Assembly (NCBI GenBank): GCA_013054445.1
Contig: JAAMPI010000414.1
Location: 1-38,630 of the forward strand
Length of the DNA: 38,630 nucleotides
Source of the DNA: Cudoniella acicularis
Taxonomy: Eukaryota; Ascomycota; Leotiomycetes; Helotiales; Helotiaceae
Direction: 5' to 3'
In this document: piece after piece, positions 29,523-38,630 of the stretch
Position numbering within the stretch: the first letter of the stretch is position 1
Layout of the letters: every line of letters begins with the position of its first letter
Translations under genes and position numbers: made by a program
The notes under the pieces: generated by a model
Told to the model about the DNA's origin: nothing
The model's input: the letters and a program-made list of their open reading frames with translations, nothing else
Databases searched by the model: none

Positions 29523-30532
29523 TCATTCGCTGGACAATGAGATAACTCTTTTAGGTTGAAGTTTTCGTTCTATTCCTCCAACTTTTGCCCACTCGAGGGC
29601 GGTATCGTAACGATTTGCGGAGTCAGAGACAGCTTTTCTCGCACCTCTTTGCAGTAGGTACTCGGCTATCTTGTCATATCCCCGAATTGTGGCATATTGC
29701 AAAGGCGTCCTCAAAGCTCTTTTGTCTTTTAACGTCTTAAATAAACTCTTGTTATTTTCCAATTCCAAGGAATTGATATTCATCCCTTAGTCAAGAAGAA
29801 ATCTAATAATTTCGACGCCTTTTTTTCGCCGTAGTTGTACGAAGGTGATTGGGAAAAATTGGATACTGCTGTATGCAAAGCGTTGCTCCTCTCAAGCTTT
29901 GCCCCCGATCGGCAAGAAGCCGGAAAGTCTCCATATGCTCGCTTTCAACTGAAAAGTCAAGCGGTTGCATCACAAGCGTGAAGCCGGCCCGTTGGGAGGT
30001 CATACGGCTATCCCTAATGAGATATTTTTCTGCAGGACAGTTGGGATCGGCGCCGTAATCTAGAAGCTATTCCACGAAACTTTGTTGTTGAGACGAATGG
30101 CAGAACTAGGAAGCGTCAAAAGCTTTTAAGCACTCGTATATACCCGGTGGAGTAAGGCAGGCAGACTTATATCAGAGGTGTAAAGTATTTCCATGAGTCT
30201 ATGTTGATATTACAACCATGATCAAGCAGAAGTTGGTTCATGGCGTTGAATGTCTCGTATTTGTTGGTGATCTGCACCACGAATTCAAGAGCATTTATTT
30301 GAGAAAGTATAAATTTGATCGCGGAGAAGTCGCCATTTTTGAATCCACGTTGTACTAAAAACTGAAATTTCGTTTCATAGTTGTCCTACTCAGATTCCAT
30401 TATCTCAGCCTAATTCTGCCACAGGGCAAACATGCTTTCAAACAAACAGGAGTCCCTCGAGGCCATAGATTCTTCCATGGATTGCATCAGTCGAAAAACC
30501 GACATCTCGATTGGGTTGCTTTCTGTAGACAT
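29523..30532 (-). pseudogene. Ankyrin-repeat protein pseudogene
   Basis: Reading the minus strand from ATG 30532 gives MSTESNPIEMSVFRLMQSM and then ankyrin-like helices: FNAMNQLLLDHGCNINIDSW, HMETFRLLADRG, and near the 3' end RTPLQYATIRGYDKIAEYLLQRGARKA. The first stops are TAG codons after about 45 residues (WQN-stop-AEIMESE-stop). Further stops and frame changes follow, including LLD-stop-GMNIN at about 29783-29790, where TAA stands in place of a likely CAA. Ankyrin repeats are protein-binding modules; in fungi they are common in large, fast-evolving accessory families. Several of the stops are C-to-T changes. The gene cannot make a full-length product. Confidence 0.75.
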
Positions 30533-31011
30533 GTTGGATTGCTTCAAGACTCGGCAGGGAGCTGTAGCATGCAAGGGAGCTCAATTCGGATGATTGGAAC
30601 GAACAGACAGGTGGCTCATCTCGATACGGGTTCTATAATGTGAACCGTTTGTTGAATCTACGTCTACCAAGCAGACATTGAAATGTTGGCCTAGAGCTTC
30701 CATATTTAGGGGTTGCAACGGCGTTACGACTGACTAACAGTTAGAAAATTGCCACACATGCAGGAAACCGCTCCAACCGAACAACCCCCGTCTTTTGGGC
30801 GTGAATTTCGGATGTCGACAAAAGATTGTCTGACGTAGAAATTGATAGTGAGGCTTGTTTGAATGGATTGTGAGGAAGAGAGGTCGTCAGAACTCGGGAA
30901 TTTAGCCGAGATATTCGGATCAGATAAGATTAGCCCGTTACCTTGACGAAAAATCGCAGAAAACATTGCCCCGATGTCAACACCATCCACGACACTCATA
31001 ACACAGCAATA
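30533..31011. other. Intergenic: CYP8 promoter side
   Basis: Presumed promoter for the divergent plus-strand gene starting at 31012. A 91-codon open frame on the minus strand lies inside it but shows no recognisable domain and is not called. Confidence 0.5.
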
Positions 31012-32837
31012 ATGGGGAAAGGTGAGTCGCTAGATATACTCTTTGAAATCTACCATGAAGACTAACGATTATTTTCGCGCCTAGGCACAGACAAGCTCTA
31101 TGTATGTCTTCCACAGCCAAATCAAACTACTAAAACAACTTGAGCTGACTTCCTCCTAGATCACCCACTCCGAGTGTCCTCATCGGACGCATACTCTGCA
31201 GCGCTGGCTCGAATGTATCTCAAAAAGCGACCAAATGGCTCATCCTTCAAACGCTTACCCTTCAACTTTTGCGCCGCGAGTCTCCAGCCCTTCCAAAACC
31301 CTGTCTGCACGTCAGAAGGCACCATTTTCGACGTCGAGGTCATAAGTCAATGGCTTGCGAAACATAGTACAAATCCAGTCACTGGCAAGCCTCTGAAAGA
31401 TAAAGATTTGATCAAACTAAACTTTGCGCGGAATTCGGACGATGGCACTGGAGATAGTGGAAAGGGCGAGATGGTCGATCCAGTCACATTCAAGGTCTTT
31501 ACGGATAATACGCATATTGTTGCCATCAGGCATGGAAACGAGGCAAATGTTTTTGCATGGGAGACTGTGGAGAGATTAAATATCAAAGCGAAGATGTGGA
31601 GGGATCTGGTGGACGATCGAGAATTCGGGAGATCAGATATCATCACGCTACAGGACCCGCAAAATATTGAGAGTAGGGATTTGAGCAAGTTTAAATTCCT
31701 AAAGGATGGTGAGAGCGTGCTCACGAAAGAGAAACAAGAGGAGAGACAGAAAGGGAGCGTAAATATCGATGCGTTAGGGAGAGTTGGAGACAAGGTTTTG
31801 AGAGCGAAGGAAGCAGTTGAGAGAGCGAGGAGAGAACGTGAAGCTGGTGGCGATGTCAATCGCTCAAAGGCCCTAACGAAGACTGGACCATCCAATTCCG
31901 CCCCAAAGCCGTCAATGCTCCAGGAAAAGAAGTTGGCTTATAACGCAGCACAATACACTACAGGAAAAGCTGCCGCAAGTTTCACGAGACTGGTCTCACG
32001 CCTGAGACGAGTGGGGAGAGAGCGTTATTGACAGACGAAGAATATATGCTGCGGCCGAAGAGAGTCAAAATCAAAGGATACGCTAGGATTGAGACGAATC
32101 TGGGTTCACTGAACATCGAATTGCAAACAGAAACAGCGCCCAGAGCTGTGTGGAATTTCATTCAATTAGCCAAAAAGGGCTACTACAATGGAGTGCAGTT
32201 CCACAGGAACATACGAAATTTTATGATTCAAGGTGGAGACCCTACCGGCACTGGTAAAGGAGGTACCAGTATTTGGGGGAAGAATTTCCAGGACGAATTT
32301 GATGGACCTTTAACACATGATGCAAGAGGAATCATGAGCATGGCCAATAAAGGGAAGAACACGAACTCGAGCCAGTTTTTCATCACATATCGGCCTGCAA
32401 AGCATCTGGATAGAAAGCACACTATCTTCGGTCGAGTTGTTGGCGGACTTGATGTTTTACAGAAGTTGGAAAATGCCCCTGTGGACTCCGGAAATAGGCC
32501 TCTTGACGACATTATTATGGAAAATGTGGTGGTTTTCGTCGACCCTTTCGAAGAATTTCAGAAGCAAAAACGTGAAAAGGACGCCTTGGAGATGGAAAAG
32601 GAAGAAATTAAGAAGCAAGGTGGTACAGAGGATGACAAGACAACCTGGACTGGAAAGAGAATTAGGTGTGATGGGACCGTCATGCAAGCAGAACAATCTG
32701 GAAGCGTGGGCAAATACCTAAAAGCGGCAACCGACTCCACCGCCAGTAAGGTTGCAGTAGAAGATGAGCCACTCGAGAGAGAGCCTCCCAAGAAGAAGGT
32801 CAAAGCAGGAGGCTTTGGCAATTTTGACAGCTGGTGA
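31012..32837 (+). CDS. CYP8: U-box/cyclophilin protein (Cyp8, PPIL2 type), two single-base frame breaks
   Basis: PPIL2-family protein combining an N-terminal U-box (ubiquitin-ligase type) and a cyclophilin prolyl-isomerase domain; the human homologue is spliceosome-associated and nuclear. Exons: 31012-31021, 31085-31101 and 31160-32837, with GT-AG introns of 63 and 58 nt, expected length about 568 aa. It starts MGKGTDKLYITHSE, the family start. The U-box spans RLPFNFCAASLQPF to NPVTGKPLKDKD; the cyclophilin domain runs from GYARIETNLGSLNIEL through FHRNIRNFMIQGGDP and NSSQFFIT to HTIFGRVVGG. His (AKHLDRKH) replaces the Trp that binds cyclosporin in cyclophilin A, so drug sensitivity should be low. 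Frame breaks: one base missing at about 31176 (a TGG Trp codon is reduced to TG) and one between 31988 and 31989. In such a conserved gene these are more likely sequence errors than inactivation. Confidence 0.92.
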
Positions 32838-33530
32838 TCGGACGAGGCCGAGTATTCCCAAACTCTCCACAAAGAACATCACTTCTTCTGGGCGAGTCCC
32901 CCCTTGACTAACTGAACCGAAGTCATTGCCCAGGGTCACCGCTCAATAATCAACATATAGATAACGTTGAATTGAGCGAATAATCGCTCTGAGTTGTCCG
33001 GAAAATTAGTGCCCGAGAGGCGACGAATCTGCCAGGAACCCCGCCATTAGGGTAGTTTGTGACCCACAATTGGGGGAGCTCTTAGTTGAAGACTTGAAGC
33101 AAAGGGATGGAATACGCATATTAATGCGCCATTTCACAAGGCGAGGAGTGGATTAAGGCTGTATTTATAAAAATGATACCTCGAGATACCCAAAATGAGA
33201 GGAGCTCTTTTACCCCTGTCCACCGCCCTGCCTATGTCGGCGTGGCATGTGACACAAAATACGCGGATTACTCGATAAGATGCTCCGAATCCACGGCGTG
33301 GATGAATTTGCTCCATCACCACAACCCAGGTCCATGTACTCGTCCGGAATCATGGCCCAAGGGTCTCACCAGCGCAACCACGCTCGATAACATAACCGTG
33401 TGAGCCACCCTTTCCCGGATCCTTGTACTCGTTGCAGAAATCTCCGCAGCAAGACGTCACTTTCCTAAACCGCGGCAAAGCGAGAGCGAGAGCTAAGATC
33501 ATCTTGGAAACTTGGCTTTGTGACCTCAAC
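32838..33530. other. Intergenic: CYP8 3' side and transcription-factor promoter
   Basis: About 690 bp. The transcription-factor frame is open upstream of its ATG to 33423 but without an ATG start, so this is taken as 5' UTR. No RNA gene or repeat seen. Confidence 0.5.
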
Positions 33531-36500
33531 ATGTCAACAGCTCCCGGTCTGTTTGCACCGCAACCAGACTCGTCGCAGGCCTCGAACGACTCGGGATCTG
33601 GGCAGCAACTGCAGTCTGCGCAACACAAGAGAGTCTATCAGGCCTGCATTCCGTGTAGGCGCCGAAAGGTGAAATGCGACTTGGGCAGTGTTGATAACCC
33701 GGGAGATCCACCATGTGTACGCTGTCGCAGAGAGAGCAAGGAGTGCTTCTTCTCTGCTACGAGAAGAAAGCGCAAGAATGAAGATGGCAGAGACGATAGT
33801 CTAGATGGCTACGATTATAGTGATGACTATACCGTACGGAATGGCAGGAAGATGGTTCACGGCTCTCCACCAGCCTCCGTTCGACAATCTTCAATGGGAG
33901 CACCTCCTTCTCGTGCTGCCGCACCTTGGCCAGACAATGCGCCAGCATTGCCAGGACCGCCATTAACGCCTGGAGGATCCATTGGCCGACCACAACCTTT
34001 GCGCAGACCACAGCGGGGAAATGATGAGTCAAATGCGAACAAGAGCGACGAGTCGAATACACAGCTGGAGAATCTGGAAGCTCAGGAGGTTATGCGGAGA
34101 GAGGTCTATGGTCCCCATGATGCGTTGGATCTGTTGTACAAAGCTGCGACCAACAGGTAACTTCTTGCTCTATAGCAAGAAGAGTGGAAGCTAACTATTA
34201 TATTAGCCCGGGACATACGAGAGGAGGCAGAGGAGGAAGCGCGGGTGGCAATCAAATGTCTCCAACTGTAGGAAATATGACTAGGAATATGCAACAGCCC
34301 TCGCCGCTACAGAATAACTCTCAACCCTTTCAACAAAACTTCCCGCACCCTCCAAATCCTGGCAGAGATACGACCATCGACCCAGCACTAGCCGCGGAAG
34401 GCATGATTGGCAGAGAGCGCTCACAAGAGCAAGGATATAAGGATGCCATCAAGGCTTGGTCTAGGTTTAGATTCGTCCGAGCTGGCTGGTTCACCCCAGC
34501 TGAGGCTATTGATTACATTGCTTAGTGAGTAATTTTGCTTTTATCACAAGTATACTGCTAAACTGCATTTAGCTACTACGAGTACCTATCCCCATTAACA
34601 CCGATATCGCCCCCCACATTCCGAGATCCTGGAACGCATTATACGTTACTGATTGAGGAGCCAATTCTCACGGTCACCCTGTTGACGATAGCCACGCGAT
34701 ATAGGCAAATGCCTGGTCCTGGAGGTCATTGTCGATCCCACGCAATTCATGAGCAACTTTGGACCTATCTCCGTGGAATGATCGAGAGATGTCTTTGGGG
34801 ACAGGAAGCTTTTGGTGGTGGCTTCTGCGGATCCGGCGCGGAACCCGCTGAAGCCCAAACATCTAGCACAGCTCCTTGGCGTGGACTGAGAAAGGGCAGC
34901 TTGCGCACATTGGGTACTATCGAAAGTCTAATGATTTTGACCGAGTGGCATCCTCGTGCACTTCACTTTCCTCCTGCTGAAGCCACAGACGAATTGATGC
35001 TTCCTTCGTATGAAACGCCGGATACTTGGAGCACTGATGATGAGACTGGCCATCGCTTACCAGGAGGTATTGGTGGAAGGAGAATAGAGAGCTGGCTGGA
35101 ACCCGCATGGAGAAGTGACCGTATGTGTTGGATGCTACTGAGCACAGCCATGGGTCTTTCCTACGAATTGGGCGTTTTCGATAATATTGATGAGCTGCTG
35201 GCTGCTGGAGGAGAGATGATGCGACCCGAATACGAAGATGAAGCCTATCGCTTAAGAGCTGCAAGAATCAAGAGGCTCCTTTTGATATATGTCACTCAAT
35301 TGGCCGGTCGTCTTGGATGGACAAACATGGTTCCTGAAAACCTTCGCGTTTCAGATCCTGTATTTGCACCTCGGAGACGCAGAGCATCAGCTGATGGCAA
35401 AACTCCAGAAACGGCTACGTCCATGCAAAATGCTTTTAACTATATCCCGGATTTGGAGCTCGATGATCAAATAATTCATTGTTGGGCTGGAATCAGCAAT
35501 GCAATGCGCATTGGCAACGAGAGACTCTTCAAAACAAGGCAATATACGACGAAAATCATTCAAGATGGAACTTATGTCGAGTTGCTGAAGGAATTTCAGC
35601 CGATGCTTAGTGTCTGGAGAAAAGAATTTGACCGCTTCCGTCTTCCGCCATACATTCGCCACATACTTTCTATCGAGTACGAATATGTCAGAATCTACGT
35701 CAACTCTTTATCTCTTCAAGCTGTAGTTGAGAGATGCACCAGTAATGCTAGTGCACATCCACATGCTACTGGGCATGCGCAAAATGGGACACCATCAAAC
35801 AATGCACAGCTATCCCCAGAGACACAAAATTATTATGGAAAATTACCACTCGCAAAACTTGGGCAATACAGCCCAGCAGATCAGGGCTATGTGAGAGAGG
35901 TCGTAGATGGTAGTCGAAATCTTTTGCGAACGGTCGTCGAAGGACTCTTACCTGGTGGATTCCTCAAGCATGCCCCTGTGCGAACCTATTTCCGCATTAT
36001 CAGTGGAGCTATGTTCCTGCTGAAGACATTCGCCTTGGGTGCATCGAAGAGTGATGTCGAGATTAGCATAGGATTGATGGACAGGGCAGTAGATGCACTT
36101 CGAAACTGCGTCGTCGATGATGTTCATTTAGGAATTCGCTTCGCAGACCTCCTCGAAACCTTGACATCTCGACTCCGAAGCCGCTTTATCAGTGCGCCAA
36201 GACCACCTCCTGCAGGCGGCGATGATAGCAGGAATCGCAGCCCTGTCATGCATCAAGAGAACGATGCCAAGAGAATGAAGGTTAATCATGCAGAGCAGAT
36301 CCGGGAGTGGAATGCAGGAACGCCTAATTTTGCCAACATGCCCAATGGGCCAGGTATGATATCCCAGTTGTTTTGTTTGTGCCGTACTCACATGAACAGA
36401 TCTCAATGTCTCCGCCACCCCCTTCGATCTCAATACTGGAGCTTTCTTCGGAGCCAGTACACCTTTCAGCCAGGCACCGGGATCGAATTATAGTGGCGTG

Positions 36501-36716
36501 GCGCAGAACGACATGACAGATGTCTTTGGCCCAGGTAGTGACTGGAACAGCGCGAATGAGATGTGGTATCTTCCCCCTGGCGCGGCCTTCTTTCAAAATG
36601 TCAACGATCAGGCAATCACGCAGACAGCAGAGGGTGTCAACGTTGGCGGCATGGATTTACTCGATTACATGACGCTTGATAACTCATTTGCGCCGCTTGA
36701 CGGGCCAGGATTCTAA
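33531..36716 (+). CDS. Zn(II)2Cys6 transcription factor, 1013 aa
   Basis: Four exons, 33531-34156, 34207-34524, 34573-36353 and 36400-36716, with GT-AG introns of 50, 48 and 46 nt, all phases closing. The DNA-binding binuclear zinc cluster is complete: Cys 39, 42, 49, 62, 65 and 72 (C-x2-C-x6-C-x12-C-x2-C-x6-C), with the basic RRRKVKC segment. A Pro/Gln/Asn-rich linker follows. The large middle region (about 310-800) corresponds to the fungal-specific transcription-factor domain, with [23 protein letters not shown] and [15 protein letters not shown]; the acidic, aromatic tail ending [21 protein letters not shown] looks like an activation domain. Nuclear DNA-binding regulator; target genes cannot be told from sequence. 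No symbol is assigned because many paralogues share this build. No metabolic cluster flanks it. Confidence 0.94.
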
Positions 36717-36945
36717 TCGTGGAATTGATTGCCACGTGGATGGATGGTGGGACAGGGTTCTTACGAAACATGGTTTTTCGACGGTGGGATTCCTCGTTTG
36801 TTTCAACCTCAATTGGCGTGTGCATGTACAATTTGCCGCCTAAGGTTATTACTGATACGATGTGTTTGTGTATGGTGCGAAGGAGTTTTACGGCGCCTGG
36901 CGATCGGTAATCGAAAGGATTTGACAATTTTCTTTTTTGTCTGTA

Positions 36946-36970
36946 ACGGAACGGAACGGGACGGGATGGG
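36946..36970. repeat. Pentanucleotide repeat (ACGGR)n
   Basis: Five units: acgga, acgga, acggg, acggg, atggg. It lies in the 3' region of the transcription-factor gene. Confidence 0.85.
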
Positions 36971-37004
36971 ATTTGATAAGAGAGAGGCTCAGTGATTAAT
37001 TGAT

Positions 37005-37044
37005 GCCTTGCCATGCCTTGCCTTGCCATGCCTTGCCTTGCCAT
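37005..37044. repeat. Pentanucleotide repeat (CCWTG)n
   Basis: About eight pentamer units alternating CCTTG and CCATG, ending in an imperfect unit. A simple microsatellite likely to vary in length between strains. Confidence 0.9.
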
Positions 37045-38630
37045 AATATGTTGCATGATTGATGGATGGGTGGGATTTCAGGAAGACAGGGAGGCAGGCA
37101 GGCATATTGGCTCTTTTTTGCTCCTTCAAACTACTTGCGATGCGAGATGCGACGACTACCATTCACGTTTTACTAGATTTTGCTGCTTCTTCGTGGCTTA
37201 CATTCTTGCTCGCCCATCGCTGTACCTAGATGTCCCCAGGTTACCTAGGTGGGTCGGGAATTAAATTAAGTTAAATGTGATGATATTTCAACAGTTTTTT
37301 TATTATCGCCGTAAACGGGTGAAATTTGACTTGATTTGAATGCTATATATTTATTGGGTTTTTATGGGTAGATCTGGGAGGACCTTTGTTGCTCCTTTCT
37401 TTCAAATATTACTTTGGAGTTTCAAGGGTACTTACCGCGGACTCCGGAGTTTAAGTGGGGAGGGAGAGGGGAAAATGAGGTGTTGTGATTGTTAACTTGT
37501 CAAATACCGTTGCGAGGGTAAGCTCATGTAAGACGAGGTAAGAAGGTTATTTTATCAAATCGAATCGAATTCGACTCATGAAAGGCGGACTCACTCGTCT
37601 ACTCATCTACTCGGTCGGTATGACCGTGTTGTCATATAACGTGAGGTGACGTGTTTAATATATTTTATGCAAATATATGTGGATGTATGTAAAATACGTT
37701 GTGGTGTGTAGATAGATATTGTACGTATAGACAGATAAGTGATTGGGTAGGTGATTAAGTGGGTGAGAGGGTGATTAGGCAACAACTGGGGGGTTTTTTC
37801 TGGAGGGGAGGTTTTGACGTGAATTTAGGTTCTTAGTGTCGGACTCCGGGACCGTTGGTCGGTTGGTTGTTGTTGGTGGTGATGGTGAGGAAGGGGTGAT
37901 TGTGAGAATTGCATTAAAGACTCGAGTTGTGAGAGTTGGCTGTAGAAATTAATAGTAAGGATTACATTCCGAATTGTTAGATTAACAAGTAAGTTGCATT
38001 GTATTAATAAAATGCTCGGGCGGGTCCTAGTAATAGTAAAGAAAGAGGCAGAGAAAGATGTTTCCTACACCATGATCTATTTGACTATTCTCTACCACAA
38101 CAAACCTCTCCTCTGACGCGTGTAATCTCACCTTACCACTCCTCCCTACATACTGTAGATAACAATCTCGTAAAAGTCGTAATATCTTAAAAAAATTGCA
38201 TGTGCAAGTGAGTAAGTATGTAAGTCTAAGGCAGCAACTGGAGGATCCGAGAGGCACACCTGTTGACACCCCACGCTGCTTACGTGTACAGTACGTATAT
38301 AGATACATGCAAGGCGTGTACTGAGTTTGTGGGAGGGTGTGTGGGGGAAGGAAAGGCAGATTTGTTAGCTTGTAGCTGCTGATGATTTGATCGATCGATT
38401 GATTGATGATTTGTGGATAAGGAATATGAAATAGTTGGTTGTAATTGGGGTTGGAAAATAAACATTAAAAGTTGCTTGCCTTCTGTAGGTATGGGTTTGA
38501 GGACGAGATGAAGTTATAATACAAGTATATACCAAAACAACAAAATCATAAAGAGGATTGAAAGGTCAAAACAATATTTATAAAGTCTTTTTATTTTCAT
38601 TTAAACTGAAATAGAATGCACTTCTTCTGG

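Larger units (their letters stand above)
36717..38630. other. Long intergenic tail of the window
   Basis: 1.9 kb without a supported gene. Contains the two pentamer microsatellites, GGTT/TGG-rich simple sequence at about 37850-37900 and a GATT/GATC-rich run at about 38384-38413. The first 200-300 bp is presumed 3' UTR of the transcription-factor gene. It may include the promoter of a gene beyond the window. Confidence 0.5.

Noticed and set aside
30724..30999. 91-codon minus-strand frame just upstream of CYP8
   Set aside because: No domain recognised, and it would start 13 bp from the divergent CYP8 ATG, within its promoter. Not enough to call a gene.
1..38630. tRNA genes or a CRISPR array
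   Set aside because: No GGTTCRANTCC-type box B with a matching box A and cloverleaf was seen, and no regularly spaced identical repeats exist; CRISPR is not expected in a fungal nuclear genome.

Overview
The window reads as a piece of nuclear chromosome from a filamentous ascomycete (Pezizomycotina, most likely a leotiomycete-type fungus; the class is an inference). Supporting signs are short spliceosomal introns of about 46-100 nt with GTAAGT/GTATGT/GTGAGT donors, a Zn(II)2Cys6 transcription factor, a PTS2-type peroxisomal thiolase, and a retroelement carrying the CpA-to-TpA signature of repeat-induced point mutation (RIP). No tRNA, rRNA or CRISPR array was seen.

Layout. 1-4795: AT-rich, stop-riddled relic of a Ty3/Gypsy retrotransposon (gag, protease, RT, RNase H, integrase in order on +), ending abruptly against normal-composition DNA. 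5692-17355: a compact block of five genes, all on the minus strand: TAF14 (YEATS/ET transcription subunit), YRB1 (RanBP1), a 907-aa single-pass membrane/coiled-coil protein of unknown role, POT1 (peroxisomal 3-ketoacyl-CoA thiolase) and GUT1 (glycerol kinase). The last two are neighbours and together handle the two products of triacylglycerol breakdown, fatty acids and glycerol. 18302-18589: a small hypothetical gene.

19638-30532 is an accessory, decaying stretch. It holds two tandem paralogues of an unrecognised Cys/His-containing family, one heavily broken and one with a single nonsense codon plus one frameshift. Between them lies an undescribed 237-bp MITE-like element. There is also a 331-aa hypothetical gene, a strongly diverged direct duplication of its upstream region, and an ankyrin-repeat pseudogene. 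Several nonsense codons here are CAG/CAA to TAG/TAA or TGG to TAG, the changes RIP makes, although overall base composition here is not RIP-like.

31012-36716 returns to constrained genes on the plus strand: a U-box/cyclophilin protein (CYP8/PPIL2 type) and a 1013-aa Zn2Cys6 regulator with four exons. The last 1.9 kb holds only pentanucleotide microsatellites and AT-rich DNA.

A caution on the sequence: two conserved housekeeping genes carry single-base frame breaks (YRB1 exon 1-2 junction; CYP8 twice) and there is a run of N bases at 2430-2625. Residual indel errors are therefore likely, and single-frameshift pseudogene calls should be read in that light.
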